A stretch of DNA of 59,611 nucleotides from Methanoculleus sp. MH98A (GTDB taxonomy: Archaea; Halobacteriota; Methanomicrobia; Methanomicrobiales; Methanoculleaceae): NCBI RefSeq assembly GCF_000691865.1, contig NZ_JMIO01000014.1, positions 1-59,611 on the forward strand. The letters are read 5' to 3'. Below the pieces are notes generated by a model, which saw only the letters and a program-made list of their open reading frames with translations, was not told the origin of the DNA and ran no database searches. Positions within the stretch are counted from its first letter, which is position 1, and each line of letters opens with the position of its first letter. The position numbers and the translations under genes were made by a program. This document shows positions 18,793-27,382 of the stretch, in pieces.

Positions 18793-19152
18793 CTGGTGTA
18801 GAGACTCCTATTAAACAGCAGGTACAGTCAGTTTCACATTAGCAGTATTAACGGTAGCGCTCCCGGGCTACGCAGGTTCTCCTGGAGTACTGTGGGAAAA
18901 TGCCTTTATGTCAACATTTGGACGGGGGATATGAAACAACGTTAACCGGGAAGCGTCATGCGAGATGACGGAGCGGGCTGGGTCGGCGAGTGGCACGAGA
19001 ACCCGGTTGATTCGGGACACCTGTTCCCCACTGCCGGAACAGGTCCTCACCCTGCCTCTTCCCCGAACAGCCGTATCGTCACCGTGGTGCCGGGAACTCC
19101 GATATTTCTTTTCGGCCCGCCGATTAGGTTCGTTCCGGCGCCTTCTCGTATA
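18793..19152. other. intergenic stretch without a supported gene
   Basis: It holds the promoter of the leftward kinase (tgtttaatagg near 18813-18823). A hairpin with TGTTCC/GGAACA arms lies near 19020-19040. No reading frame here has a recognisable protein. Confidence 0.4.
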
Positions 19153-19671
19153 CTACTTCCCCGAGACCTTTGCAATCACGCGATCCAGATGCTGCCGGTA
19201 GAGTTCCTGCGGGTCGAGTTCCCCGAGCCCTTCCGGTGTCCTGACCACCACCCTGCCGATGCCGGCGTTCACCAGCATCTTCGAGCACATCAGGCAGGGG
19301 GGGTCGTAGGAAGGCGCTCCCGTCAGGCGCTCGAACCCGGCCAGGTACATCGTACAGCCGGCGGCGGCCCGTCCCGCCTGCAGGAGCGCGTTCATCTCCG
19401 CGTGCACCGAGCGGCAGAACTCGTAGCGCTCGCCGGAGGGGATATTGTACTGCTTGCGGATGCAGGTGTTCAGCTCATCGCAGTGGGCCTCCCCCCGCGG
19501 CGCACCGTTGTGCCCGGTGGAGACGATCTCCCCTGCCGAGTTTACCACGACCGCCCCGTAGCACCGCCGGATGCAGGTCGACCGCCGGGCGGTCTCGACC
19601 GCGATACCCATGTACCATTCGGTTCGCGAGGCCCGGGGCGGTACGGGCGGTGCGTCATGCCGATCCGTCAT
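19153..19671 (-). CDS. dCMP deaminase
   Basis: 172 residues. The zinc-binding deaminase motifs are complete: SVHAEMNAL (zinc His and catalytic Glu) and PPCLMCSKMLV (two zinc cysteines), with the N-terminal TARRSTCIRRCYGAVVV typical of the dCMP deaminase family. Extra Cys and His residues (EAHCDELNTC) match the second zinc or allosteric region of such enzymes. It makes dUMP from dCMP for thymidylate synthesis in the cytoplasm. GGAGG precedes the ATG at 19671. A 17-codon frame overlaps its start and may couple translation. Confidence 0.88.
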   Translation of the reverse strand: MTDRHDAPPVPPRASRTEWYMGIAVETARRSTCIRRCYGAVVVNSAGEIVSTGHNGAPRGEAHCDELNTCIRKQYNIPSGERYEFCRSVHAEMNALLQAGRAAAGCTMYLAGFERLTGAPSYDPPCLMCSKMLVNAGIGRVVVRTPEGLGELDPQELYRQHLDRVIAKVSGK

Positions 19672-19721
19672 GGCCGCCTCTCCTCCGGCAGTGGGTTACG
19701 GCCGCTCAGGTTTTTGCTCAT
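19668..19721 (-). CDS. 17-residue leader ORF overlapping the dCMP deaminase start
   Basis: ATG at 19721, stop TGA at 19668-19670 overlapping the ATG of the deaminase (ccATGA). The peptide reads MSKNLSGRNPLPEERRP. A tttttaatcc box near 19748-19757 lies about 26 bases before the ATG, so the transcript could begin at this ORF and deliver ribosomes to the deaminase. It is too short to judge by coding statistics, and no conserved motif is recognised. Confidence 0.35.
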   Translation of the reverse strand: MSKNLSGRNPLPEERRP

Positions 19722-19796
19722 GATAGATCTTCCACGGTGCGGGATTAAAAAGAGGCGTTTTTGTGCTCCCCCGGACCACCGATGATCGGCGGGGCG

Positions 19797-20639
19797 TCAG
19801 TACACGCCCTCGCCCATCACGAGGACGCCCCTCACCGGATAGGTGCCGTTGCATGGGCCCGTGAACTCGTGGCGTAATCGCTCGTGGTACGCGTTCGACT
19901 GCCAGCCGAGAATCCACCACTGGTTCGCTCCCTGAAAGTCGGCCGAGACGGTGAGAACGTTATCGTCGGCGGTGTCGTACGAGAGGATGAACGGCACCTC
20001 GACGACATACCCGGACGATCCCGGGCCCACGTAGTAATCGTCGACGGATCCGCCGGAATCGCTGAGGTTGCCGACGATCCGGTAGGGCGCAAGCAGGGGT
20101 TCGGCCCCGATCGGCGTTCTGGTCTCGATCTCGCGTTCGGGATTGGTATCAAGCATATACAGTTTCATATCGACGAGCACCGGCGTCTCTTCCGAGTACT
20201 GGTCGGAGTAGATGTGAGTCGGTTTTGGAAGTTCCGACTCGTTCTGGCCCGGCATGATCGGAATCGGCGTGATGCGGTTCTTGTAGATGGGGTCGATCCG
20301 GTCGGCCGAGATGTTCAGCATGGGATCGCCGTCGACGTGCTCGATCCTTACCAATATATTGCTGTCGAAGTTGCTGAGACTTGCCCGGGAGAGGTCGACG
20401 GGAGTGACGTTCGTTCCGGTCTCCGGGTCGTACCGGGAAGGAAGGGGGATCAGGAGGACCGCGTCTTCGATGGGGCCGGACGTCGAGATCGTCAGTTCGT
20501 AGTGGTACGTCGACCTGAAACTCTCGGACGCGGACTGGCCCAGATTTGCCGCGATCAGCACGACAACTACGAAGAGGATTGCAGCGATGATGCCTGCGAC
20601 GATGAGCAGGTTCCTGAGAACTTTTGCGTGTTTCGCCAT
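19797..20639 (-). CDS. secreted or membrane-anchored hypothetical protein
   Basis: 280 residues. A lysine/arginine-rich start precedes one strong membrane helix (residues about 11-32, LIVAGIIAAILFVVVVLIA). The rest is polar with many N-x-S/T sites and an aromatic-rich end (NQWWILGWQSNAYHERL), so it is likely exported and anchored. I recognise no family. It starts a few bases after the stop of the M24 peptidase gene on the same strand, so both probably form one operon. It could be a surface protein handled with peptides, but there is no direct evidence for this. Confidence 0.6.
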   Translation of the reverse strand: MAKHAKVLRNLLIVAGIIAAILFVVVVLIAANLGQSASESFRSTYHYELTISTSGPIEDAVLLIPLPSRYDPETGTNVTPVDLSRASLSNFDSNILVRIEHVDGDPMLNISADRIDPIYKNRITPIPIMPGQNESELPKPTHIYSDQYSEETPVLVDMKLYMLDTNPEREIETRTPIGAEPLLAPYRIVGNLSDSGGSVDDYYVGPGSSGYVVEVPFILSYDTADDNVLTVSADFQGANQWWILGWQSNAYHERLRHEFTGPCNGTYPVRGVLVMGEGVY

Positions 20640-20642
20640 AAC

Positions 20643-21836
20643 TCAGTATACCGGGATCAGCCCGGCGTTCGTTCCGGTGATGCACCGGCCGCCCCCGCGG
20701 TTGACCACGAAGGTGTTCTCGATCCCGACCATTCCGACGCCTGCAATCCCCTTCTTGGGCTCGAGAGCGATCACCATCCCCTCTTCGAGCGGCTCGTCGA
20801 AACCGCGGGCGATCACCGGCATCTCGTCCACCTGCAGGCCGACGCCGTGGCCCAGGAACTGCACCCGCCGCTTCCCGTAGCCCATGAAGTTCTCGAGGAA
20901 TGCAGGGTCCAGACCATCGATTATCGTCGCGTAGATCTCCGAGGGCGCAGTCCCCGGCCGCAGCATGGACGCCGTCTCGTCCTGGACCTCCACGCACCGA
21001 TGATGCGCCTCGATCACCTCTTCGGGGAGCGACCCCTTGAAGACACAGGTCACCGTCTTGTCGGTGTGGTAACCCCGCACCCCGCACGCACAGTCGACGA
21101 AGACTAAATCTCCGGCTCCGAGTTTCCGGTCATGGCTGCCGAGCACCGGTGCGCCGGGAGCCGCTCCGAGGCACCCGCCTGGCCCGTCGAAACCGGTCGG
21201 GTAGATGGTGCTCTCCCCGAACCCGAGCTGCCCGAGGATCATCTCCGTCCCGAACATCCCGAACCGGGCAATCCCGTGGTGCCCTTCCCGGACCAGGCGT
21301 GAGAAGACCTCGCCCCCGAGTTCCGCCTCGCTCATCCCCTCGCGGAGCATCGCAGGAACGCAGTCTTCGAGCACGTGGCGGTGAATCCTCCCGGCCTCCT
21401 CCAGGATCGCGAGTTCGTAAGCGTTCTTGACCGATCTGACTTTCGCTGCCTGTGCGTCGAGCGGTTTTACCTCGCGGAAGGGGAAGTGCTTCCGGAACCT
21501 CTCAAGCAGCGCGAGGGGCACCGTCTCCGCTTCCACGTGAACCGTCTCCGGGCATGCGCCCATCCCGGCAGCCGCGTCGCGGAAACTCTTCATCGGCCGG
21601 ATCTCGGGGAAGTGCGACTCGTCGAGCGCCCTCTCAATGCTCCGGCGCACCCAGAGCACGCCCTCGCCGTCGCGGGGGATGAGGAGGACCCCGTCCTGCA
21701 TCGTCCCGGTGAAGTAGAACTGGTTTGTCCGCCCGAAGATCGCGGCGAACTCCCACGAAGGGTTCTCGGCATCCATGCGGAGCCGGAACCGCTCCATACG
21801 GTTCCGGAGCTCCGGGATGGGGGTCTTATGCTCCAT
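20643..21836 (-). CDS. M24 metallopeptidase, Xaa-Pro aminopeptidase-like
   Basis: 398 residues from the ATG at 21836, about 25 bases after a ctaaatacc box near 21857-21865; ATG 21842 adds two residues. The N-terminal creatinase-like domain (to about 170) is followed by the pita-bread domain with all five metal ligands: the two Asp of [16 protein letters not shown], His in [14 protein letters not shown], Glu in ALEPKKG and Glu in GIENTFVV. It removes N-terminal residues before proline or acts as a related dipeptidase in the cytoplasm. Cysteines beside the first metal Asp are unusual. A methyltransferase gene diverges from it. Confidence 0.85.
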   Translation of the reverse strand: MEHKTPIPELRNRMERFRLRMDAENPSWEFAAIFGRTNQFYFTGTMQDGVLLIPRDGEGVLWVRRSIERALDESHFPEIRPMKSFRDAAAGMGACPETVHVEAETVPLALLERFRKHFPFREVKPLDAQAAKVRSVKNAYELAILEEAGRIHRHVLEDCVPAMLREGMSEAELGGEVFSRLVREGHHGIARFGMFGTEMILGQLGFGESTIYPTGFDGPGGCLGAAPGAPVLGSHDRKLGAGDLVFVDCACGVRGYHTDKTVTCVFKGSLPEEVIEAHHRCVEVQDETASMLRPGTAPSEIYATIIDGLDPAFLENFMGYGKRRVQFLGHGVGLQVDEMPVIARGFDEPLEEGMVIALEPKKGIAGVGMVGIENTFVVNRGGGRCITGTNAGLIPVY

Positions 21837-21978
21837 ACGCATGATTGGGTGGCGATGGTATTTAGCTCTGGCGGGGCAACCTCGCGTATAACTCCGGGTT
21901 CGGCACGGGCGGTTTCCCGCGATGAACGGGGGCAATTCCGACCGCATGGGTTATAGAGCCGCACGACGCATCACTGTC

Positions 21979-22728
21979 ATGGAAACCCCTTTCATCTTTA
22001 CCATGCACGAGGGCCTGCCCCGCCAGGGGCCGGGAAGCAACGCCTGCACGAGGAAGGCCTTCTCGATGCTCGCCGATCTTCCCGCCCGGCCGGAGATCCT
22101 GGATATCGGGTGCGGGGCCGGGATGCAGACGGTCGAACTTGCCCGGATCTGCCCGGGCTGCCGTATCACCGCCGTCGACGTCCACCAGCCGTTCCTCGAC
22201 GACCTCGCCCGACGGGCGGCGTCGGCAGGGGTGGACGATCGGATCACCACCGTCCGTGCCTCGATGGACGACCTGCCGTTCCCCGATGCGTCGTTCGACG
22301 TCCTCTGGGCGGAGGGCTCGATCTTTATCGTGGGGTTCGAGAAGGGGCTCGCCTCATGGAGGAGGCTGCTACGGCCGGGGGGCTACCTCTGCCTCACCGA
22401 ATCCGTCTGGTTCACCGAAGATCCCTCGCCGGAGGCGGCGGCGTTCTGGAACGACTGCTACCCGGCGATAACGACGGTCCGGGAGACCTGCGCGATCGCA
22501 GAAGCTGCCGGTTACGAGGTCGTCGCGACCTTCCCGCTCCCGAAGTCAGCGTGGTGGGAGAATTACTATATGCCGGTCCTCAAGCGGGTAGAAGACCTGC
22601 GGCCGAAAGTCGCCGGCAATCCCGAGGCAGAGGCGCAGATTGAGTTCGCCGAGCGGGAAACCGCCGTTTACCGGGAGCATGCCGACGAGTACGGCTACGA
22701 GTTCTTCATTCTGCAGAAGAAGGGGTGA
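21979..22728 (+). CDS. class I SAM-dependent methyltransferase
   Basis: 249 residues from the ATG at 21979, which lies about 26 bases after a ggttatagag box (21949-21958); upstream in-frame ATGs are inside that promoter. The SAM-binding motifs are ILDIGCGAGMQTVELA, ITAVDVHQPFLDDLA and FDVLWAEGSIFIVGFE. The C-terminal half (PKSAWWENYYMPVLKRVE) is typical of small-molecule methyltransferases in methanogens. The substrate is unknown. A second methyltransferase with the same opening logic lies 1.3 kb downstream, beyond rsgA. Confidence 0.78.
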   Translation: METPFIFTMHEGLPRQGPGSNACTRKAFSMLADLPARPEILDIGCGAGMQTVELARICPGCRITAVDVHQPFLDDLARRAASAGVDDRITTVRASMDDLPFPDASFDVLWAEGSIFIVGFEKGLASWRRLLRPGGYLCLTESVWFTEDPSPEAAAFWNDCYPAITTVRETCAIAEAAGYEVVATFPLPKSAWWENYYMPVLKRVEDLRPKVAGNPEAEAQIEFAERETAVYREHADEYGYEFFILQKKG

Positions 22729-22731
22729 CCG

Positions 22732-23826
22732 TTACCTCCCCTTTGTCTTCCCGATATCCCTCTGGATTTTGCCGATCGCTTTCCAGCGCTTCTTCTCGAG
22801 TCTCACAAACCCGATCTCCGCTTTATCCCGTTCGAATGCGAGTTCCTGCACGAGTCTCCGGAAACTCTCCAGCCGTGCCGCAGAGAGGGTCCCGTCCGCG
22901 ACGGCCGCCCGGACCGCACAGCCCGGCTCCTCCTCGTGCCGGCAGTCCGAGAACCTGCAGCCCTCCGCGAGTTCGAGGATATCGGGGAACGTATCGGCAA
23001 TGCCGGCGGATGCCGCACCGATGCCGACCTCCCGCAGACCGGGGTTGTCGATCATGAGCGCCCCGCCGTTGAGGACGAAGAGCTGGCGGACGGTCGTGGT
23101 GTGCCGCCCTTTATCGTCATAGTCGCGGGTATGCGAGGTCTCCTGCACCGGACGGCCCATGAGCCGGTTGATCAGGGTGGACTTGCCGACACCCGACGAG
23201 CCGATGAGGGCGATCGTCGTTCGCGGCGGGAGGTACGGGTCGAGCCGGTCGACACCCTCCCCGCTCACGGCGCCGATCGGGATGACCGGTATGCCGGAAG
23301 AGGCAGAGGCGATCTCGTCGGCGAGCGTTGCGGGATCGTCCGCGAGGTCGGACTTGTTGATGACGATCACGGGGCAGGCGCCGGATGCATGGGCGATCGC
23401 GAGAAAACGTTCGATCCGGCGGGCGTTGAGATCGTGGCCGGCGGCCGTGACGATGAAGACCGTGTCGATATTCGCCGCGATGACCTGATCGATTCCGCCG
23501 CGTCCCGTGCTTCCTCGCGCGAACCGGGTTTTCTGTGGGAGGATGTCGACGATCATCGAGGTTCCTGCCTCCGGTTGATGGAGTAATACGACAAAGTCCC
23601 CCACCGCCGGGAACCGGCCGAGTTTCCGCAGGGCTCCGGAGATCCCGGCCGTGACGGATCCGCCGTCGATGAGTATATCCCACACCGTCTTCTGCCGGCA
23701 GGCCACGCGGCCGGGGAGATACGGGCCGGCGTATTTCGAGAATGCTTTCTCGTGCTCGTCCGTCCATCCGAGGTCTTCGAGCGTATAGGGATGCTTTTCT
23801 CCGCATCGGGGAGTGGATTGGTTCAT
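22732..23826 (-). CDS. rsgA: ribosome small-subunit-dependent GTPase RsgA
   Basis: 364 residues from the ATG at 23826, placed about 24 bases after a caatttacag box. The G motifs come in the circularly permuted order of RsgA: NKSD (G4) first, then SAVSGEG-like GAVSGEG (G5), GSSGVGKSTL (G1) and DNPGLRE (G3). The C-terminal zinc knuckle is GCRFSDCRHEEEPGC. An OB domain precedes them. RsgA checks late 30S assembly in bacteria. It is not universal in archaea, so the gene was probably acquired. The stop lies four bases from the convergent methyltransferase stop. Confidence 0.88.
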   Translation of the reverse strand: MNQSTPRCGEKHPYTLEDLGWTDEHEKAFSKYAGPYLPGRVACRQKTVWDILIDGGSVTAGISGALRKLGRFPAVGDFVVLLHQPEAGTSMIVDILPQKTRFARGSTGRGGIDQVIAANIDTVFIVTAAGHDLNARRIERFLAIAHASGACPVIVINKSDLADDPATLADEIASASSGIPVIPIGAVSGEGVDRLDPYLPPRTTIALIGSSGVGKSTLINRLMGRPVQETSHTRDYDDKGRHTTTVRQLFVLNGGALMIDNPGLREVGIGAASAGIADTFPDILELAEGCRFSDCRHEEEPGCAVRAAVADGTLSAARLESFRRLVQELAFERDKAEIGFVRLEKKRWKAIGKIQRDIGKTKGR

Positions 23827-23987
23827 AACGTGGCCAAACCTCTGTAAATTGGATGGCATGCAAGGGGACAAGTGCTTTGTGGTCGCGGTTCACGGCGCCG
23901 ACGGCTTGGACCTCGTCGTCCTGAGCATGATGCTTTAAACCGGGGCGGTTGACTCTATATTCTGCAGACGCACAATAGAGGAACCGG

Positions 23988-24794
23988 ATGAGCGGCAAAA
24001 AATACATCCACGGCTACACGGAGCGGGAAGCGGAGCGGTTGAGCGACCAGGCACAGACCCTGACCGGGCTCCTCCACGACGACACCCGCTACCCGGCAGG
24101 CTCGCGAGTGCTCGAGGCCGGGTGCGGCACCGGCGCCCAGACGGTGATCCTGGCGCGGAACAGCCCGGAGGCGCGGATCACGTCGGTAGATATCTCCGAT
24201 ATCTCGCTCGATGCGGCAAAGAAGCGTGTAGAGGTCGAAGGCATCACGAACGTCACGTTCGAGACCGGCGATATCTTCGACCTCCGCTACGAGCAGGGGA
24301 GCTTCGACCACATCTTCCTCTGCTTCGTCCTCGAACACCTGGCGGAACCGCGCCGTGCGCTCGAACGCCTTCGCCCGCTCCTCCGGGAGGGCGGCTCAAT
24401 CACGGTGATCGAGGGGGATCACGGTTCGGCGTACTTCCACCCGGACAGTCCCTATGCCCGCCGGGCGATCGGGTGCCTCGTCGACCTCCAGCGGGAGATG
24501 GGCGGCAACGCGCTTATCGGGAGGGAACTCTACCCGCTCGTCGCCGGTGCCGGGTACAGCGACGTCAGCGTCTCCCCGCGGATGGTCTACGTGGATGGAT
24601 CCCGGCCGGACCTTGTCCGCGGGTTCACGAGACTGACCTTCACCGCCATGGTCGAGGGCGTCGGGGACGACGCGGTGAACCGGGGGATGATGAGCCGGGA
24701 GGACTGGGAGCGGGGGATACGCGACCTCTACCGCACCTCTGAACCGGACGGGGTCTTCTGCTACACGTTTTTCAAGGCGACGGGAAGGAAGTAG
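23988..24794 (+). CDS. class I SAM-dependent methyltransferase
   Basis: 268 residues, with a tctatattc box near 23955-23963. Motifs: VLEAGCGTGAQTVILA, ITSVDISDISLDAAKKR, FDHIFLCFVLEHLAEP and LREGGSITVIEGDHGS. The C-terminal part (YFHPDSPYARRAIGCLVDLQREMGGNALIG) resembles proteins grouped with UbiE/arsenite or small-molecule methyltransferases. The acceptor is unknown. It stands alone between rsgA (divergent) and a radical SAM gene (convergent). Confidence 0.8.
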   Translation: MSGKKYIHGYTEREAERLSDQAQTLTGLLHDDTRYPAGSRVLEAGCGTGAQTVILARNSPEARITSVDISDISLDAAKKRVEVEGITNVTFETGDIFDLRYEQGSFDHIFLCFVLEHLAEPRRALERLRPLLREGGSITVIEGDHGSAYFHPDSPYARRAIGCLVDLQREMGGNALIGRELYPLVAGAGYSDVSVSPRMVYVDGSRPDLVRGFTRLTFTAMVEGVGDDAVNRGMMSREDWERGIRDLYRTSEPDGVFCYTFFKATGRK

Positions 24795-24886
24795 CCACCG
24801 GCGGTATTGAGATGGTTTGCAGCCTTCGTAGCGTGCCCGGATTGCCGTTAACGGCGTTAACGTGATCGGGGAGCAACACCGGGCGC

Positions 24887-26044
24887 CTACTTCGTCGCCA
24901 TCGCGCGCAGGATCGCCATGATCCCCGGTTTTGCCGTTCTCTGGAGTGGCGAGCCGAACTCTTCCATTTCCATATCACCGGAGCCGAACATCTCCTCGTT
25001 CAACCGGTTGGTGATCTCGTCGAATATCCGCTTATACGCGACGCAGTGGGGATCGACGCCCCGGATCTCGCCGTCTGTCGGTGTTATCGCGTTGTAGGGG
25101 CACCCTCCCCGGCAGTACCTGATGTGGGGACACCCTGCGCATTCGCGGTTGACGAACTCCTTGAACGCGTGCATGAGTTTCCAGGCGTCTGATTGGGCGA
25201 GGTCTTCGGCTGTGGGATGGTCGTAGACGTTCCCCATCGCGTACTCCGGCATCCCGACGAAGCGGTAACAGGGGTATATGCTCCCGTCCGGCCCGAAGGC
25301 AAGGGTGGTTCCCATGCAGTCCACGAACGTGCAGACGGTGCCGTGCCGGGTAAAGATGCACCTGCAGAGGTCGTTGATGTTCATGACCTCGATTTTGCCC
25401 AGGTTCTCCAGGTACTTATCGAGGAGGTAGACCAGCAGTTCCCCGTAGGCCTCCGGCTCGAGCGCCCACTCTTTCGGGTCCTCGCTCCGCAGAGACGGCA
25501 ACGCCGGGTGCAGTTTGAGGGGAAAGCCGTTCTCAAGGAAGAAGTTGAAGATCTCCTCCTTACGCTCGACCGACCGGCAGGTGAACGTGCAGATGAACCT
25601 GACCTCAAGTCCGTTCGCCCGTGCTGTCTCGTAGCCCCGCATGGTCTTTTTGAAATAGCCCTTCCCTCTCTGCGTGTCGTTGATCTCCTCGGGGCCGTCG
25701 ATGCTGGAGCCGATGGGAATATTGTATTCTGCGAAAATCCGGGCCATCTCCGGGGTGAGCAGCCAGAGGTTGCTCTGCAGGGCGAACGTCGGTTCGAGAT
25801 GGGCGAGGCCTTCGGAGAGGGTGGGGAGGGCCTGCCGGTAAAAGTCCGCGCCTGCAAGAAGGGGCTCTCCCCCGTGGAAGGTGATGGTGACCTGGTTGGA
25901 CTGGTAGTCCTTGAGCCATTCCGCGATCTCCCGGACGGTCTCGATACTCATCACGGGAGACCGTTCATCGGAACTCCAGCAGTAATGGCATTTCGACGGA
26001 CAACCGAGCGTGGGGATGATCATGACGTGAAATGGGCTCTTCAT
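24887..26044 (-). CDS. radical SAM/SPASM enzyme, putative peptide-modifying type of methanogens
   Basis: 385 residues. The radical SAM cluster motif is GCPSKCHYCW (CxxxCxxC) near the start, followed by FHGGEPLLAG. The SPASM part has CRCIFTRHGTVC, CMGTTLAFGPDGSIYPCYRF, CAGCPHIRYCRGGCPYN and a final CVAY. The layout is that of anaerobic sulfatase-maturase and peptide-modifying enzymes; I recall a methanogen family named after Mhun_1560 (TIGR04083) with this appearance. A strong gtataaatagg box near 26070-26080 lies about 26 bases before the ATG, so the message is probably leaderless. No small cysteine-rich precursor is visible on either side, so the substrate is unknown. Confidence 0.78.
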   Translation of the reverse strand: MKSPFHVMIIPTLGCPSKCHYCWSSDERSPVMSIETVREIAEWLKDYQSNQVTITFHGGEPLLAGADFYRQALPTLSEGLAHLEPTFALQSNLWLLTPEMARIFAEYNIPIGSSIDGPEEINDTQRGKGYFKKTMRGYETARANGLEVRFICTFTCRSVERKEEIFNFFLENGFPLKLHPALPSLRSEDPKEWALEPEAYGELLVYLLDKYLENLGKIEVMNINDLCRCIFTRHGTVCTFVDCMGTTLAFGPDGSIYPCYRFVGMPEYAMGNVYDHPTAEDLAQSDAWKLMHAFKEFVNRECAGCPHIRYCRGGCPYNAITPTDGEIRGVDPHCVAYKRIFDEITNRLNEEMFGSGDMEMEEFGSPLQRTAKPGIMAILRAMATK

Positions 26045-26190
26045 CGTACCGAGTTCTCTTTGAAGACTTTAATACCTATTTATACGGGCGCCGGAACCGC
26101 GGATCCGGGCGGAGTTCCTGTCCGATTCCGCCCGGGGGTTCCCGGAAACATTTTGTACTTCCTCTCCGTATTGATGGATGAGGAAGGAAA

Positions 26191-26619
26191 ATGGACTTTT
26201 CCGACTGCGTGAAATTCGCAAACGAAAACCCTGTGACCTACATCGCGACAATGGACGGCGACCAGCCCCGGGTCCGGGCGTTTGCCATGTGGTTTGCCGA
26301 TGCGACCGGGTTCTACTACCACACCGGAACACCGAAGAGCGTCTGGCAGCAGCTTACGAAGAACCCGAAGGTCGAGCTCTGCTTCTACAATCCCGAGGGT
26401 AAAGGAATGATGATGCGGATTGCGGGAGCGGTCGAGTTCCTCGATGACCCGGCCCTGAAAGAGCGGCTCGTCAAAGAGCGGCCGTGGCTCCTCCAGATCG
26501 GGGTCTCGGGCGCGGACGACCCGAAACTCGCCGTCTTCCGCGTGGCCCACGGCGAGGCATACTTCTGGACGCTGGAACAGAACATGCGGGAAGCCGAGGC
26601 GCCCCGGGTCAGGTTCTGA
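26191..26619 (+). CDS. pyridoxamine 5'-phosphate oxidase-like flavin-binding protein
   Basis: 142 residues from the ATG at 26191, with GAGGAAGG before it. The split-barrel pattern is clear: NENPVTYIATMDGDQPRVRAFAM, FYYHTGTPKSVWQQLTKNPKVELCFYNPEG and MRIAGAVEFLDDP. Members bind FMN, F420 or heme and reduce or bind small molecules. No specific substrate can be named. A second split-barrel protein lies at 49202-49621. It is divergent from the radical SAM enzyme, with a 146-base region between. Confidence 0.82.
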   Translation: MDFSDCVKFANENPVTYIATMDGDQPRVRAFAMWFADATGFYYHTGTPKSVWQQLTKNPKVELCFYNPEGKGMMMRIAGAVEFLDDPALKERLVKERPWLLQIGVSGADDPKLAVFRVAHGEAYFWTLEQNMREAEAPRVRF

Positions 26620-26631
26620 GTCCGCCGCCTC

Positions 26632-27345
26632 TCACCAGTCCTTTTTCATCGCCTCGGCCTTCAGGTCTTTCGGCATCAGTTCGATCGCGTACCGGAGCGC
26701 CGTCCGGGGCATCTCCCGCTTCTTCGCCATGACGTAGGAGAAGACCTCGTCCGTGTGCTTCCGGCTCGCCTCCTTGAGGAGCCATCCGTAGCCTTTCTGC
26801 ACCAGGTCGTCCTCATCGGTCAGGAGGAGGTCGGCGATTGCAAGGGCCTCGTCGAGGAACTCACCGCGTTTTGCGGGCACGACGAGCGAGACCGCCGCCG
26901 CCCGGCGCATCCAGCGGTTCTCAGACTGCGTCCAGCGTTTCAGTTCCTCGATATGTTCTGGATACCGGACGATGAAGTCCCCGACGGCATGGGTGCAGAG
27001 GCCGTCGCAGGTGGCCCAGTTGGTAATATAGGTCTCAATCCAGTGCCGGAAGACGGCGATATCGCCGGGTTCGTAGCGGCCGGCGAGCTGCTGGGCCCAC
27101 CGGGAGACGACGAACGCCTCCTCCATCATCCCCGACGAATAGAGTTCCTCGCAGAGGGAGAGGATCTCCTGCTTCTCGCGGGTTTTGACCTCTTTCCAGT
27201 ATTTTTTCGCGATCGCGACTGCGGTTGCCGTCTTCATCCCGTAGCACCGGACCTCCTCCTTGAAGAACCGCTGGCTTTTCTCCCGGAGTTCAGGGTCCGC
27301 GTGTGCCGCAAACTCCTGCCGTATCGCCTCGACGACGGGGTCCAT
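26632..27345 (-). CDS. AlkD-like DNA alkylation repair protein
   Basis: 237 residues from the ATG at 27345, about 25 bases after a gcttatctcc box; an upstream extension to 27435 is unsupported. It consists of helical HEAT-like repeats with hallmark segments VRCYGMKTATAVAIAKKYWKE, SRWAQQLAGRY, NWATCDGLCTHAVGDFI and RWMRRAAAVSLVVPAKRG. AlkD-type glycosylases remove bulky or positively charged alkylated bases without base flipping; the Trp and Asp of NWATCD match the catalytic cleft region. It is cytosolic. A phosphoesterase gene lies upstream on the same strand, 38 bases away. Confidence 0.85.
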   Translation of the reverse strand: MDPVVEAIRQEFAAHADPELREKSQRFFKEEVRCYGMKTATAVAIAKKYWKEVKTREKQEILSLCEELYSSGMMEEAFVVSRWAQQLAGRYEPGDIAVFRHWIETYITNWATCDGLCTHAVGDFIVRYPEHIEELKRWTQSENRWMRRAAAVSLVVPAKRGEFLDEALAIADLLLTDEDDLVQKGYGWLLKEASRKHTDEVFSYVMAKKREMPRTALRYAIELMPKDLKAEAMKKDW

Positions 27346-27382
27346 ATGAGATGATACGGGGGGCCGGGAGATAAGCGATGCG

